DNA of 64,000 nucleotides from Sphingomonadales bacterium EhC05 (GTDB taxonomy: Bacteria; Pseudomonadota; Alphaproteobacteria; Sphingomonadales; Sphingomonadaceae): positions 1-64,000 of the forward strand of contig LXYP01000007.1 of the NCBI GenBank assembly GCA_001650955.1. The letters run 5' to 3'. Numbering within the stretch: position 1 is the first letter of the stretch; each line of letters begins with the position of its first letter. The position numbers were made by a program, and so were the translations under genes. The notes below the pieces were generated by a model. That model had not been told where the DNA came from and ran no database searches. It saw only the letters and a program-made list of their open reading frames with translations. Shown piece after piece: positions 34,792-44,670 of the stretch.

Positions 34792-35507
34792 TGGTTCAAT
34801 TGTCCTGCTACTCTGATTGCATAACCATTGGATACTTGCCGGAAACCCAAAGTCGGCAACAACAGCGCCCAAGCACTGTCGCGTCCTGAAAGAAAAAGGC
34901 GCGCGGTGTAAAAACCATTGCCTTCGAGTCTGAAGGTCAATTGCTCCATTCCCGACCCGCTTTGCAGCGGTAAAAGCAGAACACCATCTTGGCATTCGGC
35001 ATTGCCGAGCAGGCCCTGCTTCAGATCGAGACCTGGGATATTGGCATCAAGCGATAGCCGAACCTTCCCGCTCGCCGATTGACAGCGCCCACCAGCAAAA
35101 GCGACGCTCAGGCCATCCAGGTCGATTTGCGAGGCTGGCATGGGCGCCAATTGCGCGCCAACATTCAGTTTCGTTTTCAAATTCTCAACCAGCAGGCTTT
35201 TGCCGTTCTTTCCGATTGTTGCGGTCAATCCATCTGTGGTCGCAGTGGCAGGACGTTCCAGATCCATCAGAATTTTACCTGTCAAAAGTGGCCAGAATTG
35301 CACACCTGCGTCCAGATCACCCAAGGTGACCGGGCCCAATTGCGCGCCCTCTATCCGACCGTTCCAGATCGAACCGCTGATATTTTTTGCGGCGAAACGG
35401 GAATTCTCAAGGCCGGCGAGATTCACCGCCAGACGCAGGGGCAGAAAATATACCGCGACTGCCAGAACCGCGAACAGGATCAAAATAAAGGTCAAAAAGC
35501 GAGTCAC
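34788..35507 (-). CDS. Type II secretion system protein N (GspN)-like
   Basis: 239 residues: one N-terminal anchor (FLTFILILFAVLAVAVYFLPL), then a periplasmic beta-rich domain with NISGSIWNGRIEGAQLGPVTLGDLDAGVQ, the usual GspN/AsmA-like repeat. No other type II secretion gene is in the window, so it is either an orphan or part of a dispersed system. Co-translated with the LLM oxidoreductase. Confidence 0.75.
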   Translation of the reverse strand: MTRFLTFILILFAVLAVAVYFLPLRLAVNLAGLENSRFAAKNISGSIWNGRIEGAQLGPVTLGDLDAGVQFWPLLTGKILMDLERPATATTDGLTATIGKNGKSLLVENLKTKLNVGAQLAPMPASQIDLDGLSVAFAGGRCQSASGKVRLSLDANIPGLDLKQGLLGNAECQDGVLLLPLQSGSGMEQLTFRLEGNGFYTARLFLSGRDSAWALLLPTLGFRQVSNGYAIRVAGQLNQ

Positions 35508-35522
35508 CTGCTTTCCTTTAGT

Positions 35523-36020
35523 TCAGCTTTCGGGAACGAATTCATCGAAATAGACATAGATTTCCTCTTCGCTTCGGCTCGCGGCATTGCGCCATTTGGG
35601 TGCAGATTTGCGGTTTAGCAACAGGCCCTGAGCGGACAATATCAAGACAGTCGGCGTACCCTTGATCGACTGGATTCCAAAACGCTGGGCTATGGCAATA
35701 TTGCATCCCTCGCCGCGCTGCGGGTAGCAAACATCGATATAGACGACTTCATATTTGGCTTCCAGCATCTCCGCGAAGCGCGGCTCGGCAAGCCAACCAG
35801 AAAGCCCGCGGCTGTCGTGACACCAATTCGCCCCCATCACCAGCAGAACGCGCTTATCGCTTCGCTCCGCGCGAACAAGCGCCGCGTCGACTTGCGCCAT
35901 TGCATCGGCATCCTGTTCAAACGGCCGAGCATCCGGATGCTCCGCCCCCGCAGGTGCCGCCGATACCGCGGACATCGAAGAAATAGCCAGTAGGGACAGA
36001 GCAAGCAGGATCAATCTCAT
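35523..36020 (-). CDS. Thioredoxin-like periplasmic protein without CXXC
   Basis: 165 residues with a signal peptide (MRLILLALSLLAISSMSAVSAAPA). LLVMGANWCHDSRGLSGWLAE is the thioredoxin turn but reads WCHDS, so the resolving cysteine is serine. A second pair sits in VCYPQRGEGCN. IKGTPTVLILSAQGLL provides the cis-proline. A monothiol role or a redox sensor is more likely than dithiol oxidation. A longer TTG start exists upstream but precedes the signal peptide. Confidence 0.85.
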   Translation of the reverse strand: MRLILLALSLLAISSMSAVSAAPAGAEHPDARPFEQDADAMAQVDAALVRAERSDKRVLLVMGANWCHDSRGLSGWLAEPRFAEMLEAKYEVVYIDVCYPQRGEGCNIAIAQRFGIQSIKGTPTVLILSAQGLLLNRKSAPKWRNAASRSEEEIYVYFDEFVPES

Positions 36021-36233
36021 ACTAGAAGCTATGACACTTCCAACGACGTGAGGGAACTGGAATTTGTACGGTTGAATCGACGTCGTAGCCGACAATAGTC
36101 TGGAGCGGTGAAGGAAAGTCTGATTATCGGCAATTTGAGATTTATTTCAGTATCTTCCAGAAACCGCAATGCTCGGATCTAGTGATTTTTGGACCGGCTC
36201 AGAACAAGCCGAGTCAGCTTATTTTCCAAAGAA

Positions 36234-37361
36234 TCAAGCCGCTTCGCTAACTCCATCCTCAATCTCCGCCGCCTTGGCCTCGACCAGCTTCACGATATGA
36301 TCGACCATATTATCATCCTCGACATGATGATCGGTGACGCCGGACAGATAGACCATATGCTTGCCCTTGCCGCCGCCGGTGATGCCGATGTCAGTTTCAC
36401 GTGCTTCACCGGGCCCGTTGACGACACAGCCCAGCACCGAGAGAGATAAAGGCGTACGGATATGTTGCAGACGTTCTTCGAGCTTTTGCACCGTACGGAT
36501 CACGTCGAAGCCCTGACGTGCGCAGCTGGGGCAACTGACCACACGAACGCCGCGCGTTCTGAGGCCCAAGGCCTTGAGCATATCATAGCCCACACGCACT
36601 TCTTCTTCCGGTTCAGCCGACAGGCTGACCCGGATCGTATCACCAATGCCCGCCCAGAGCAGATTACCGATACCGATGGAGCTCTTCACTGTGCCGCCAA
36701 TCAGGCCGCCGGCTTCGGTGATACCAACATGCAAAGGACAATCCACCGCATCTGCCAACTGCATATAGGCAGCAACCGCGAGGAACACATCGGACGCTTT
36801 TACCGCGACTTTATATTCGTGAAAGTCATGGTCCTGCAGCAGCTTGATATGATCCAGCGCGCTTTCAACCAAGGCTTCGGGACATGGCTCACCATATTTT
36901 TCGAGCAGATGTCTTTCAAGGCTGCCAGCATTAACCCCAATGCGGATAGCACAACCATTGGCCTTGGCAGCGTCGACCACTTCCTTCACTCGCGTCGATG
37001 AGCCAATATTACCGGGATTGATTCGCAAACAGGCAGCACCCGCTTCTGCCGCCTCAATCCCACGCTTATAGTGAAAGTGAATATCAGCGACGATGGGCAC
37101 GCGGCTGGCGCGGACAATCTGTTTCAGCGCTGTGGTGCTTTCCACATCCGGACAAGATACCCGGATAATATCCACGCCCGCCTCTTCGCAGCGACGGATC
37201 TGGTCGATCGTCGCCTTCGCGTCAGACGTCAGCGTGTTCGTCATCGTCTGCACCGTAATTGGCGCATCCCCGCCCACCGGCACATCTCCAACCATGATCT
37301 GGCGGCTTTTGCGGCGCTCGATATCGCGCCATGGACGTAAGGAGGGATTGTCAGCAGTCAT
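36234..37361 (-). CDS. ispG: 4-hydroxy-3-methylbut-2-enyl diphosphate synthase
   Basis: 375 residues. [21 protein letters not shown] at the start, RVSCPD, the [11 protein letters not shown] barrel motif, and the three 4Fe-4S cysteines in [12 protein letters not shown] and [10 protein letters not shown] define IspG/GcpE. It converts MEcPP to HMBPP in the non-mevalonate isoprenoid pathway. Monocistronic; divergent from the isoaspartyl peptidase gene. Confidence 0.97.
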   Translation of the reverse strand: MTADNPSLRPWRDIERRKSRQIMVGDVPVGGDAPITVQTMTNTLTSDAKATIDQIRRCEEAGVDIIRVSCPDVESTTALKQIVRASRVPIVADIHFHYKRGIEAAEAGAACLRINPGNIGSSTRVKEVVDAAKANGCAIRIGVNAGSLERHLLEKYGEPCPEALVESALDHIKLLQDHDFHEYKVAVKASDVFLAVAAYMQLADAVDCPLHVGITEAGGLIGGTVKSSIGIGNLLWAGIGDTIRVSLSAEPEEEVRVGYDMLKALGLRTRGVRVVSCPSCARQGFDVIRTVQKLEERLQHIRTPLSLSVLGCVVNGPGEARETDIGITGGGKGKHMVYLSGVTDHHVEDDNMVDHIVKLVEAKAAEIEDGVSEAA

Positions 37362-37447
37362 ATATTTGCTCTTGTCAGAAGGGCTCTATGCGAGACATAT
37401 ACGCACATCGCGGCAAAATGATAAGTGCCAATCGGGAGAGATCACTG

Positions 37448-38554
37448 ATGATCCGCTATTTATCGGTTCTATTGAGTTTAACACTGGCCTCGGGCTTGCC
37501 GGTTTCACCGGCAGCGGCGCAAGATACTGAGGTGGGGGAAGGCTGGTCGATCGCCCTTCATGGCGGCGCGGGCACGATAAAGCGCGAAAATATCACGCCG
37601 GAGAAAGATGCAGAGATACGGGCAGCTTTGAGTCGGGCTTTGGAGATCGGCTCGCTCATTCTGGACAATGGTGGAACCGCGATGGACGCTATCACAGCAA
37701 CCATCATCTCTCTGGAGAATGATCCGAATTTTAACGCCGGCAAGGGTGCCGTATTCACTTGGGACAAGACCAACGAACTCGACGCGAGCATCATGGATGG
37801 CAGCGATCGGTCGGCGGGTGCCGTGGCTGGGATAAACGGCACCAAAAACCCGATCTTGCTCGCCCGCGCGGTGAAGGATAGCAGCCCGCATGTGATGCTC
37901 TCCGGTGAAGGCGCGAACCAGTTCGGCCGGGAACTGGGGCTGGAACAGGTGACTGTGGACTATTATGCGACACCGCGACGGCTTAAGCAGATAGAAGATG
38001 TTCTCGCAAAACAAGTCAGCGCGGCTGATGTCGACTATAAATTTGGCACTGTCGGTGCGGTCGCGATGGACCGTAGAGGTAATATGGCCGCTGGCACGTC
38101 AACCGGCGGTATGACCGGAAAGCGCTGGGGTCGGATTGGCGATTCTCCGATCATCGGCGCAGGCACCTATGCCGATGATCGCAGCTGCGCGATTTCGGCA
38201 ACCGGCGCGGGCGAATATTTCATCCGGCTCGGCGTTGCCCACGAGATTTGCACCCGTATCCGGATGCGCTGGCCGATCGCTCTTGAGGAAGCGCAGTTGA
38301 CAGTGCCTAAAGATGCCCAGGGCAATTACACTTATGCCATTCACGGCAGTGAATTCATGTTGCCGAATTCAGAAATCCAGCAGATCGCCGATGATGTCAT
38401 TGCAGAATTGGGCGAACTGGGTGGCACCGGCGGGATTATTTTCGCCACACCTTGGGGCCAGGCTGGTTATAGCTATAACACGCCCGGCATGTATCGCGGA
38501 CGCGCGACGAGCCAAGGCGAAATGAGCGTCGGAATTTATGGGGATGAAGATTAA
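37448..38554 (+). CDS. Isoaspartyl peptidase/L-asparaginase (Ntn hydrolase), exported
   Basis: 368 residues, ATG with GGAGAG seven bases upstream. A signal peptide (MIRYLSVLLSLTLASGLPVSPAAAQ) precedes WSIALHGGAGTI. The autocleavage site is in YKFGTVGAVAMD with Thr near 201, and GTSTGGMTGKRWGRIGDSPIIGAGTYA forms the substrate pocket. The precursor splits into alpha and beta subunits and removes isoaspartyl residues from peptides, here in the periplasm. Confidence 0.93.
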   Translation: MIRYLSVLLSLTLASGLPVSPAAAQDTEVGEGWSIALHGGAGTIKRENITPEKDAEIRAALSRALEIGSLILDNGGTAMDAITATIISLENDPNFNAGKGAVFTWDKTNELDASIMDGSDRSAGAVAGINGTKNPILLARAVKDSSPHVMLSGEGANQFGRELGLEQVTVDYYATPRRLKQIEDVLAKQVSAADVDYKFGTVGAVAMDRRGNMAAGTSTGGMTGKRWGRIGDSPIIGAGTYADDRSCAISATGAGEYFIRLGVAHEICTRIRMRWPIALEEAQLTVPKDAQGNYTYAIHGSEFMLPNSEIQQIADDVIAELGELGGTGGIIFATPWGQAGYSYNTPGMYRGRATSQGEMSVGIYGDED

Positions 38555-38584
38555 GTTATAATCGTTCGCGACCAACAACTCATC

Positions 38585-38935
38585 CTATTTTCCGTCGGTA
38601 AAACTGCCTCCACCACTCATGACCTGGATTGCGCTAATCGCACCGTCTGCGAGTCGATGGCCTTTTTTCCGAGCTTCGGCCCATTGCTTGTTGGTCAGGC
38701 AAACCTTACGCTTCCTCGCAAGGCTCCCAATAATGGCTTCCGTACGGCACCTCACAAAATCCGGATGGCTTTTATCGGTAATTTTCTCAGTTACAGCTAC
38801 TCTTTCGCTAGATTTGTCGGCTTCATTTGTCACATCCAACTGCGTTGCGCCCACCGTGCTGGACACAGTAGTAACGATTGCCAATGCGACTGCCTTGTTA
38901 ACAAAGCCTTTTGACAACATCGAAAATTTATTCAT
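38585..38935 (-). CDS. Small secreted protein with two cysteines
   Basis: 116 residues with a signal peptide cleaved after VSSTVGA. The mature part has a charged stretch and then VRCRTEAIIGSLARKRKVCLTNKQWAEARKKG; a CR-TE-G-S-K-VC-T-W pattern recurs in small sphingomonad periplasmic proteins. A disulfide between the two cysteines is likely. Function unknown. Convergent with the isoaspartyl peptidase gene, 30 bases apart. Confidence 0.7.
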   Translation of the reverse strand: MNKFSMLSKGFVNKAVALAIVTTVSSTVGATQLDVTNEADKSSERVAVTEKITDKSHPDFVRCRTEAIIGSLARKRKVCLTNKQWAEARKKGHRLADGAISAIQVMSGGGSFTDGK

Positions 38936-39310
38936 CTTTCAATTCGCCCGGTCAGTCTATCATGTCATTCTATAGCATAGCTTCCAAAGAACAGAAAAAG
39001 CAACAACTTCGCTGAATCTGGGATGATGGCTAGATAGATAAGGTGAGCTTTGATACCGAAATTTTCGAATTTGGTTCACTGTGAAACAAGTTCGGATCTA
39101 CTTTCAGTTGTTCCATGTCATCCATTACGCATAACGGACACCAGACCTAGGTTTCTTGATACGCGCGTCTTTTACGGGAAATGATGCTCGACATGTTTCT
39201 ACGTCTCCCCAAATCTCAACCTCTTGCTTCTAGCAAAAGCCGTATCTCACGATGGGCGATGGGCTTAAGGATAAAGTCCGTTTTTGGCTTAAAAAGAGGC
39301 ATCATCCTTA
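38936..39310. other. Intergenic region, nothing recognised
   Basis: 375 bases between the secreted small protein gene and the TonB-like gene. I see no tRNA, repeat, hairpin with T-run, or plausible small reading frame. It must contain the promoter of the small protein gene and the 3' end of the TonB-like transcript. Confidence 0.4.
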
Positions 39311-40216
39311 TCAGCGTGTTGTAAATACTACGGTACTCCGAAAATATGATGCAATTGGTTCACTGTCTTTATCAAGAGCGGGTTGAAACTTAGCTTTCCT
39401 CATCAAAGCTCGACACACCGCATCATCAAATGCCTTAGGTCGTGTAGATTGTTGAATATGGCAAGCACTGGCTTTCCCGTTCTCGTCGACACTCAATCGG
39501 AAATGCACAATCGCCTGTTTCCGTTTCATGAGCATGCCGCGTGGGTAATCGTTAGGTGTAACCCACCGACCAGGATTTCCTGCCGGGCGGACAGGCATGG
39601 TTAGGTTTTTGTGTTTTGCAACATCGATGCCCCAATGTGTGAGAAGCTCGTCTATGCAAGTTGAGAGCGCCGCGAACGGCTTATCCATGGCACCAAGTTT
39701 CAATTTGATTGGTCTTCGCAAAGGACGTCCGATAAACAGCTGCGTAACGGCTGCTTTTCGTTCGGCGGTCATTGGCAGGCCCAAATATTTGCCAGTGGTC
39801 GCCTTCATCCCGTTCTTTTTGTCTACTTCTTCCGGAGCAGCGATGCTTATCTGATCAAGAAAGATAAGAGCGGGCATATCATTGCCCAAATTTCCAATCC
39901 CGAATTTGAGTTGTTGTTCAGTTTCTGCAGGACCAAATCTAACTGAAGCTTTCCGGGTTACACCCCGAAGTTCAACCGGTTTTCCTGCCATAGTCAACTG
40001 AAACTCGTCGCCAGGAGCGAACCTGCTAAAAATTGCAATTACCTTTTCTTTGTCTGTCCCGAATTGACGGCTTAGCTGGCAGCTATCGTCAGCATAATCT
40101 ATCATCCACTTCGAGCTAGGTTCAAGTTTCAAAATCTGGCTTTGCGCTTCTACGGGTACCGCTGTTGCAATAGAACTAAAGAAAGCAATTAGAATTTGTG
40201 AAATACGGATCAACAT
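39311..40216 (-). CDS. TonB C-terminal domain protein (energy transducer-like), secreted
   Basis: 301 residues with a signal peptide (MLIRISQILIAFFSSIATAVPVEAQ) rather than a stable anchor. The C-terminal 90 residues fit TonB_C: VTPNDYPRGMLMKRKQAIVHFRLSVDENGKASACHI, followed by AFDDAVCRALMRKAKFQPALD. The upstream half is unfamiliar. It lacks the proline-rich spanning region of classic TonB, so it is a standalone periplasmic TonB-like domain. AT-richer than the genes nearby. Confidence 0.82.
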   Translation of the reverse strand: MLIRISQILIAFFSSIATAVPVEAQSQILKLEPSSKWMIDYADDSCQLSRQFGTDKEKVIAIFSRFAPGDEFQLTMAGKPVELRGVTRKASVRFGPAETEQQLKFGIGNLGNDMPALIFLDQISIAAPEEVDKKNGMKATTGKYLGLPMTAERKAAVTQLFIGRPLRRPIKLKLGAMDKPFAALSTCIDELLTHWGIDVAKHKNLTMPVRPAGNPGRWVTPNDYPRGMLMKRKQAIVHFRLSVDENGKASACHIQQSTRPKAFDDAVCRALMRKAKFQPALDKDSEPIASYFRSTVVFTTR

Positions 40217-40398
40217 TAATGTACGATATCATTTATCATAATCATTTCAACAGATTCGATTTCATAGGCTGTTTTTCATCCATCACTTCAACAATATTTC
40301 AATTTTCGCTTTCGGAACGTTAAAGACGCAAATATACCGCCCTCTGAATCCTGCTCAAGTTCGCGATCAGCCGATCCCTGGTCGTTTTGGCGATCGGT

Positions 40399-41289
40399 CT
40401 AATTCTCTCCCAAATCACACCCTCTTGCCACCAGCAACGGCCGCATCTCGCGATAGGCGGCGGGTGTCCGATCGAGCGGAATATAGGGGTGGAGATGGTG
40501 AACCACATGGAATTGCATGCCCATCGAACCAATATTGCCAGCCGCTGATTTCCAGCTTCGCGTATCCTGATAGCGTCCTTGCTTTGTGCCGGGGTGATGG
40601 GGGGCCCAGGACAGGAAAAAGACTAGATAGCTCAAGGCGATATGATAGGGCAACCACCAGAGGAAAAAGGCTTCCAGCGCATAGCCAGACCATGCCAGCG
40701 CGAACAGGATCGCCAAAAACGCTAACTTGTAGGCAATCGAGAGCAGGATCAGATCCTGGCGCCCATTGCGGTCCAGCGATCCGAGATAATCATGTTGGCG
40801 CTGCCCTTTGGGCTGGCGTTCCTGAATCGTGCTCCAGAGCGCGGTCCATGGACCTGCTGCATGACTGGTGTAATCAGGATCCAATTGCGGGTCATTGGCG
40901 TGGCGGTGATGATCCATATGGGTCACGCGGAGAACCTGGAACGGAAACACGATCATCCAAGATGTCGCATGGCCCACCAATTCATTGAGCCAACGCAACT
41001 TCTGCCCGGGTCTGGCAATTATATCATGCTGTGCGTCATGGGTTGGCAAATAGACCAGTGACATATTGATCGTCGCGATGAGGAAGCCCAGCCACAATGG
41101 TATGTAATCGAACAGCACCAACGGCCACAGAGCCAGCCAGCAGATCAGGTTGCCAAAGGCCCAAATCACCATCAACCAGGGGAACATTCCGCTATGCTTA
41201 AGGGCGATTTTGCGTTCGAGTTTCATCAATTGTGAATCAGAAAGATCCGTCAGATCAGCTGGCAGAATATCGGTCACTGGAGCGTTCAC
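40399..41289 (-). CDS. Membrane fatty acid desaturase
   Basis: 296 residues. Three histidine clusters bind the di-iron site: HDAQHD near 85, HMDHHRHAND near 125 and FHVVHHLHPYIP near 270. Four membrane helices lie around them. The start is GTG with AGGGGAGG upstream and overlaps the stop of the preceding small membrane gene (GTGA). Such enzymes act on fatty acids or, in sphingomonads, carotenoids or sphingolipids; the family size fits an acyl-lipid desaturase. Confidence 0.86.
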   Translation of the reverse strand: MNAPVTDILPADLTDLSDSQLMKLERKIALKHSGMFPWLMVIWAFGNLICWLALWPLVLFDYIPLWLGFLIATINMSLVYLPTHDAQHDIIARPGQKLRWLNELVGHATSWMIVFPFQVLRVTHMDHHRHANDPQLDPDYTSHAAGPWTALWSTIQERQPKGQRQHDYLGSLDRNGRQDLILLSIAYKLAFLAILFALAWSGYALEAFFLWWLPYHIALSYLVFFLSWAPHHPGTKQGRYQDTRSWKSAAGNIGSMGMQFHVVHHLHPYIPLDRTPAAYREMRPLLVARGCDLGEN

Positions 41290-41480
41290 AGCCACCTCCC
41301 CTTGATCTGCGCAAACAGGCCCCATGCCCCGCCAATGATAAGGGCAAACCATAATGGCGTCAGCCCGAGCGGCGGCGTCCATTCGAGCGCTTTTGTACCT
41401 TGAGCAATGACTGGTATGACAAATCCAAAAGCAAAAATCAGTGGTAGAAATTTCAAAAACAATGTTAGCGCTTTTTCCAT
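41286..41480 (-). CDS. Small membrane protein coupled to the desaturase
   Basis: 64 residues, two hydrophobic segments (LTLFLKFLPLIFAFGFVIPVIAQ and LTPLWFALIIGGAWGLFAQI). Its stop overlaps the desaturase GTG by one codon phase (GTGA), a strong sign of coupled translation. Family not recognised; a partner or stability factor for the desaturase is plausible. Confidence 0.75.
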   Translation of the reverse strand: MEKALTLFLKFLPLIFAFGFVIPVIAQGTKALEWTPPLGLTPLWFALIIGGAWGLFAQIKGRWL

Positions 41481-41640
41481 CCGGTTCCTCCGAGAAGCTC
41501 AGTTCATCTGCTATATACATTAATGTTAATAATGCCAAATTTGCATTTTTTAACTATGTGGTTAAACCCCATCCGATATGAGAAACGCCTGCCGTCAGAT
41601 CATTCTGTCCTAACCTAATGGATTCAACTAGCCTGAAGAT

Positions 41641-41781
41641 ATGAAAAAGAACAAAAATAGCACACATCTGTCTCCTTGCCGGCCCGACAAGAAAGGCACG
41701 GAATTTCAAAGCTTAGAGGCAATTTTCCTTAGGCTGTACGGTATCACCTATATCTCCCTAGCAAAAAGCGATTCAATATGA
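41641..41781 (+). CDS. Possible leader ORF ahead of the carboxylase gene
   Basis: 46 residues, lysine-rich start then a hydrophobic tail (IFLRLYGITYISLAK). Its TGA overlaps the carboxylase ATG in an ATGA, and the carboxylase itself lacks a clear ribosome site, so coupling is plausible. The site in front of this ORF (TGAAGAT) is weak and I recognise no family. May be chance. Confidence 0.25.
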   Translation: MKKNKNSTHLSPCRPDKKGTEFQSLEAIFLRLYGITYISLAKSDSI

Positions 41782-43301
41782 GTTGGAAACCCGAACTTGA
41801 AGAACTGGCCGAGCGCCAACGTCTCGCTGAAAAAATGGGAGGCGAGGAGAAAATCTCTCGCCAGCATGGCCGTGGCAAGATGGACGCGCGGGCGCGGATT
41901 GCGGGCATTGTCGACGAAGACAGCTTTCGCGAGATCGGCAAAATCGCGGGGCGCGGGACCTATGCTGCTGATGGAACATTCGAGGACTTCGCGCCGAGCA
42001 ATCTGATCTTCGGCCGTGCCAATATCGAGGGACGTCCGGTTGTCGCCTCTGCTGATGACTTCACCGTACGCGGCGGCGCCGCCGATGCCGCCTTGCACCG
42101 TAAGTTTACCCAATGCGAGAAAATGGCCCATACGCTGGGTATTCCCATGATCCGGATGATCGATGGCACGGGCGGCGGCGGTTCGGTCAAGAGTCTCGAG
42201 GATATGGGCTTCACCTATGTCCCGGCGGTTCCCGGCTGGGAAGATATCATCAAAAACCAGGACAACGTTCCGGTCGTAGCATTGGCGCTGGGGCCGACTG
42301 CTGGCATGGGCGCAGCGCGCACCGTGGCCAGCCATTATTCAATAATGGTGCGCGGCCTGTCGCAAATATTTGCTGCCGGCCCTGCTGTGGCCGCCGCCAT
42401 TGGTGACGATCTCAGTAAGGAACAATTGGGCGGTTGTGACATTCACACCACCAATGGCGTGGTCGACGAAGAAGTCGCCAGCGAAGCGGAAGCCTTTGTC
42501 ACTGCCCGCAAATTTCTGTCCTACCTGCCAAGCAATGTGAATCAGCTGTCTGCGCGCACCGAAAATTGGGATCCCGTCGACCGCAAGGATGAAAGCCTGC
42601 TCTCCGCAGTGCCACGCGCCGACAAGCAGGTCTATTCAATGCGCAAGATCATGGATTCGGTTTTCGACGAAGATTCGGTATTTGAAATGGGCAAGCGTTG
42701 GGGCCGCGCCGCGATTACCGCCTTTGCCCGGCTCGACGGCTGGCCGGTCGCAGTGCTTGCCAACGACCCCAGTTTCCTTGGCGGATCATGGGAAGCCAAA
42801 TCGTCAGAAAAGGTCGAACGTTTTGCCAAGCTGGCCGAGCAATTTCATCTCCCGGTCGTCCATCTCGTCGACAATCCCGGCTTCATGATCGGAGGGGAGG
42901 CGGAGCGTACCGGCACGATCCGATACGGCGTGCAGGCGATGAACGCGGTATATAAGGCGACTGTGCCCTGGGCCAGCGTCATCATCCGTCGCGCTTATGG
43001 TATTGCCGGCAGCGCGATGAGCAATGCCGAAAATTTCCAATATCGTTTCGCCTGGCCATCAGGCGATTGGGGCTCGCTGCCAATCGCAGGCGGGCTGGAG
43101 GTCGCGTATAAGGCGGACATCGAGGCATCAGCAGATCCTGCAGCGCGCCTTGCCGAGATCAAGGCGAAGCTCAACCTGGTCACTTCACCCTTCCGCACCG
43201 CCGAACAATTTAGCGTCGAAGATATCATCGATCCGCGTGAGACTAGGCCTCTGCTTTGTGAGTTCGCTGATCTGGCTTGGCGAAAATTAACGGCCAAATG
43301 A
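41778..43301 (+). CDS. Acyl-CoA carboxylase beta (carboxyltransferase) subunit
   Basis: 507 residues, the biotin-dependent carboxyltransferase fold in two crotonase halves. Early region has ARARIAGIVDEDSF and the oxyanion glycines GTGGGGSVKSLEDMG; the second half has NDPSFLGGSW, VDNPGFMIGGEAERTG and RRAYGIAGSAM. Length and motifs fit propionyl/methylmalonyl- or branched acyl-CoA carboxylase beta subunits. No biotin carboxylase alpha subunit is adjacent. Confidence 0.93.
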   Translation: MSWKPELEELAERQRLAEKMGGEEKISRQHGRGKMDARARIAGIVDEDSFREIGKIAGRGTYAADGTFEDFAPSNLIFGRANIEGRPVVASADDFTVRGGAADAALHRKFTQCEKMAHTLGIPMIRMIDGTGGGGSVKSLEDMGFTYVPAVPGWEDIIKNQDNVPVVALALGPTAGMGAARTVASHYSIMVRGLSQIFAAGPAVAAAIGDDLSKEQLGGCDIHTTNGVVDEEVASEAEAFVTARKFLSYLPSNVNQLSARTENWDPVDRKDESLLSAVPRADKQVYSMRKIMDSVFDEDSVFEMGKRWGRAAITAFARLDGWPVAVLANDPSFLGGSWEAKSSEKVERFAKLAEQFHLPVVHLVDNPGFMIGGEAERTGTIRYGVQAMNAVYKATVPWASVIIRRAYGIAGSAMSNAENFQYRFAWPSGDWGSLPIAGGLEVAYKADIEASADPAARLAEIKAKLNLVTSPFRTAEQFSVEDIIDPRETRPLLCEFADLAWRKLTAK

Positions 43302-43344
43302 CCTTTTTCGTCAAACTGTAATCAAATCGATCCAAGATATCACC

Positions 43345-44181
43345 ATGCTAAAATATTTGACTGCTGTCCTTTGCATTCTGCTTTCAACCCCGGCTCTGGC
43401 TTGGGGAAGCTTTGCTCATCGCACGATCGCCGAGATTACCGAGGCCAATATGGACCCCTTGGCGAAGTCACGGATGAATGCGCTGTTCCAATCGTCACCA
43501 TTGCTCGGGACGCCTCAATGTGATCTCAAAAATATCCAAGACGCAAGCGTCTGGCCCGATTGCGTGCGCCGCGACCGATTGCGCTGGGGCTATACCGGCC
43601 CCTGGCACTATCAAAATGTCGATATCTGCAAACCATTTGATCTGAAGAGTGCTTGCGCAAACGGCAATTGCGTATCGGTTCAAATTGATCGCAATGCAGC
43701 TTTGCTGAAGGACAAGAGCCTGCCAGCCCATGTTCGACTGGAAGCCTTGACCTTTCTGGTTCATTTCGTCGGCGATATGCACATGCCGCTGCACAGTGGC
43801 GATCGCAGTGACCGCGGCGGCAATAATGTCAGAGCGGCTTATGGGATCATCGAGGGGCGGATGAACCTGCATTGGCTATGGGATGGGCCATTGGCCGAGC
43901 GCGCGATCACCGATGGCCCGCACATGGTTCGGCGCTATAGCGCAGAGGAAAAAGCAGCCCTCGCTTCCGGGACGACAGAATCCTGGGCAGTGGAAGCATG
44001 GCAAATATCGCGCGATCATAGTTACAAGACCGCAGAGGATGCTGATTCTTGCGGCCCGCCGCTGACCCGGCGCGCAATCGTCGATAATGACGAAATCCCG
44101 GCGCTTGTTCCAATCGCCCGACTCCAGATCAAAAGGTCCGCGCTACGACTGGCCCGCCTATTGGAAGAAACGCTGAGATAG
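43345..44181 (+). CDS. S1/P1 zinc nuclease, secreted
   Basis: 278 residues. After the signal peptide the mature protein starts WGSFAHRTIAEITEAN, where the N-terminal Trp and the following His are zinc ligands. FLVHFVGDMHMPLHSGDRSDRGGNN near 150 and NLHWLWDG supply the rest of the trinuclear zinc site. It degrades single-stranded DNA and RNA in the periplasm or outside. Follows the carboxylase by 43 bases and may share its transcript. Confidence 0.92.
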   Translation: MLKYLTAVLCILLSTPALAWGSFAHRTIAEITEANMDPLAKSRMNALFQSSPLLGTPQCDLKNIQDASVWPDCVRRDRLRWGYTGPWHYQNVDICKPFDLKSACANGNCVSVQIDRNAALLKDKSLPAHVRLEALTFLVHFVGDMHMPLHSGDRSDRGGNNVRAAYGIIEGRMNLHWLWDGPLAERAITDGPHMVRRYSAEEKAALASGTTESWAVEAWQISRDHSYKTAEDADSCGPPLTRRAIVDNDEIPALVPIARLQIKRSALRLARLLEETLR

Positions 44182-44400
44182 AGTCGGAGCAAATCGGCGT
44201 TAGAGAATATATTAATCCTTTTTTCCAGTGACTTGAACCGCGGTGTGAGCGGCATCACGGCCGTTTGGCGTAAATATCCTATCGAAGCAGCAGATCAGGA
44301 CTATCATTTCATCTACCGAAACAAACGGTTCATCGCTGATACAGCAACGAACTGCCATTCGGTTCGACGTAAGTTAGGCACCAGAAAGAAGGAAGACACG

Positions 44401-44661
44401 ATGTACTTATCTCCACGATCATTCGTCAATCAACCTGCTCACGCCTTGGCCGGAAACGCTCATCAGCGCGGCTATCAACCGCTTTATCATCTCGACATCG
44501 TCAACCGCTGCCCCGGTTGCGGGAAATCGCACTGGCATGTCGGCCGGTTCAGCGCAGAATGTGCCCATTGCGAAACCGCTCTCCCGCTTGCCATGGTTGC
44601 CAGCCAGCCAATGCAGCCGCGCTTTACCGAACATTTCAGCAAGACGGCAATGGCCGCCTAA
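44401..44661 (+). CDS. Small zinc-ribbon protein
   Basis: 86 residues from the ATG preceded by AAGGAAG. RCPGCGKSHWHVGRF and AECAHCETALPL give two CxxC pairs 23 residues apart, a zinc ribbon. Upstream and downstream parts are low complexity. Such single-ribbon proteins are frequent in sphingomonads and unassigned; nucleic acid or protein binding is possible. Convergent with the dehalogenase gene. Confidence 0.7.
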   Translation: MYLSPRSFVNQPAHALAGNAHQRGYQPLYHLDIVNRCPGCGKSHWHVGRFSAECAHCETALPLAMVASQPMQPRFTEHFSKTAMAA

Positions 44662-44670
44662 AGCCTCACA

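Noticed and set aside
37331-37447. Longer N-terminus for the isoaspartyl peptidase
   Set aside because: It would hide a clear signal peptide, and the ATG at 37448 has its own GGAGAG site.
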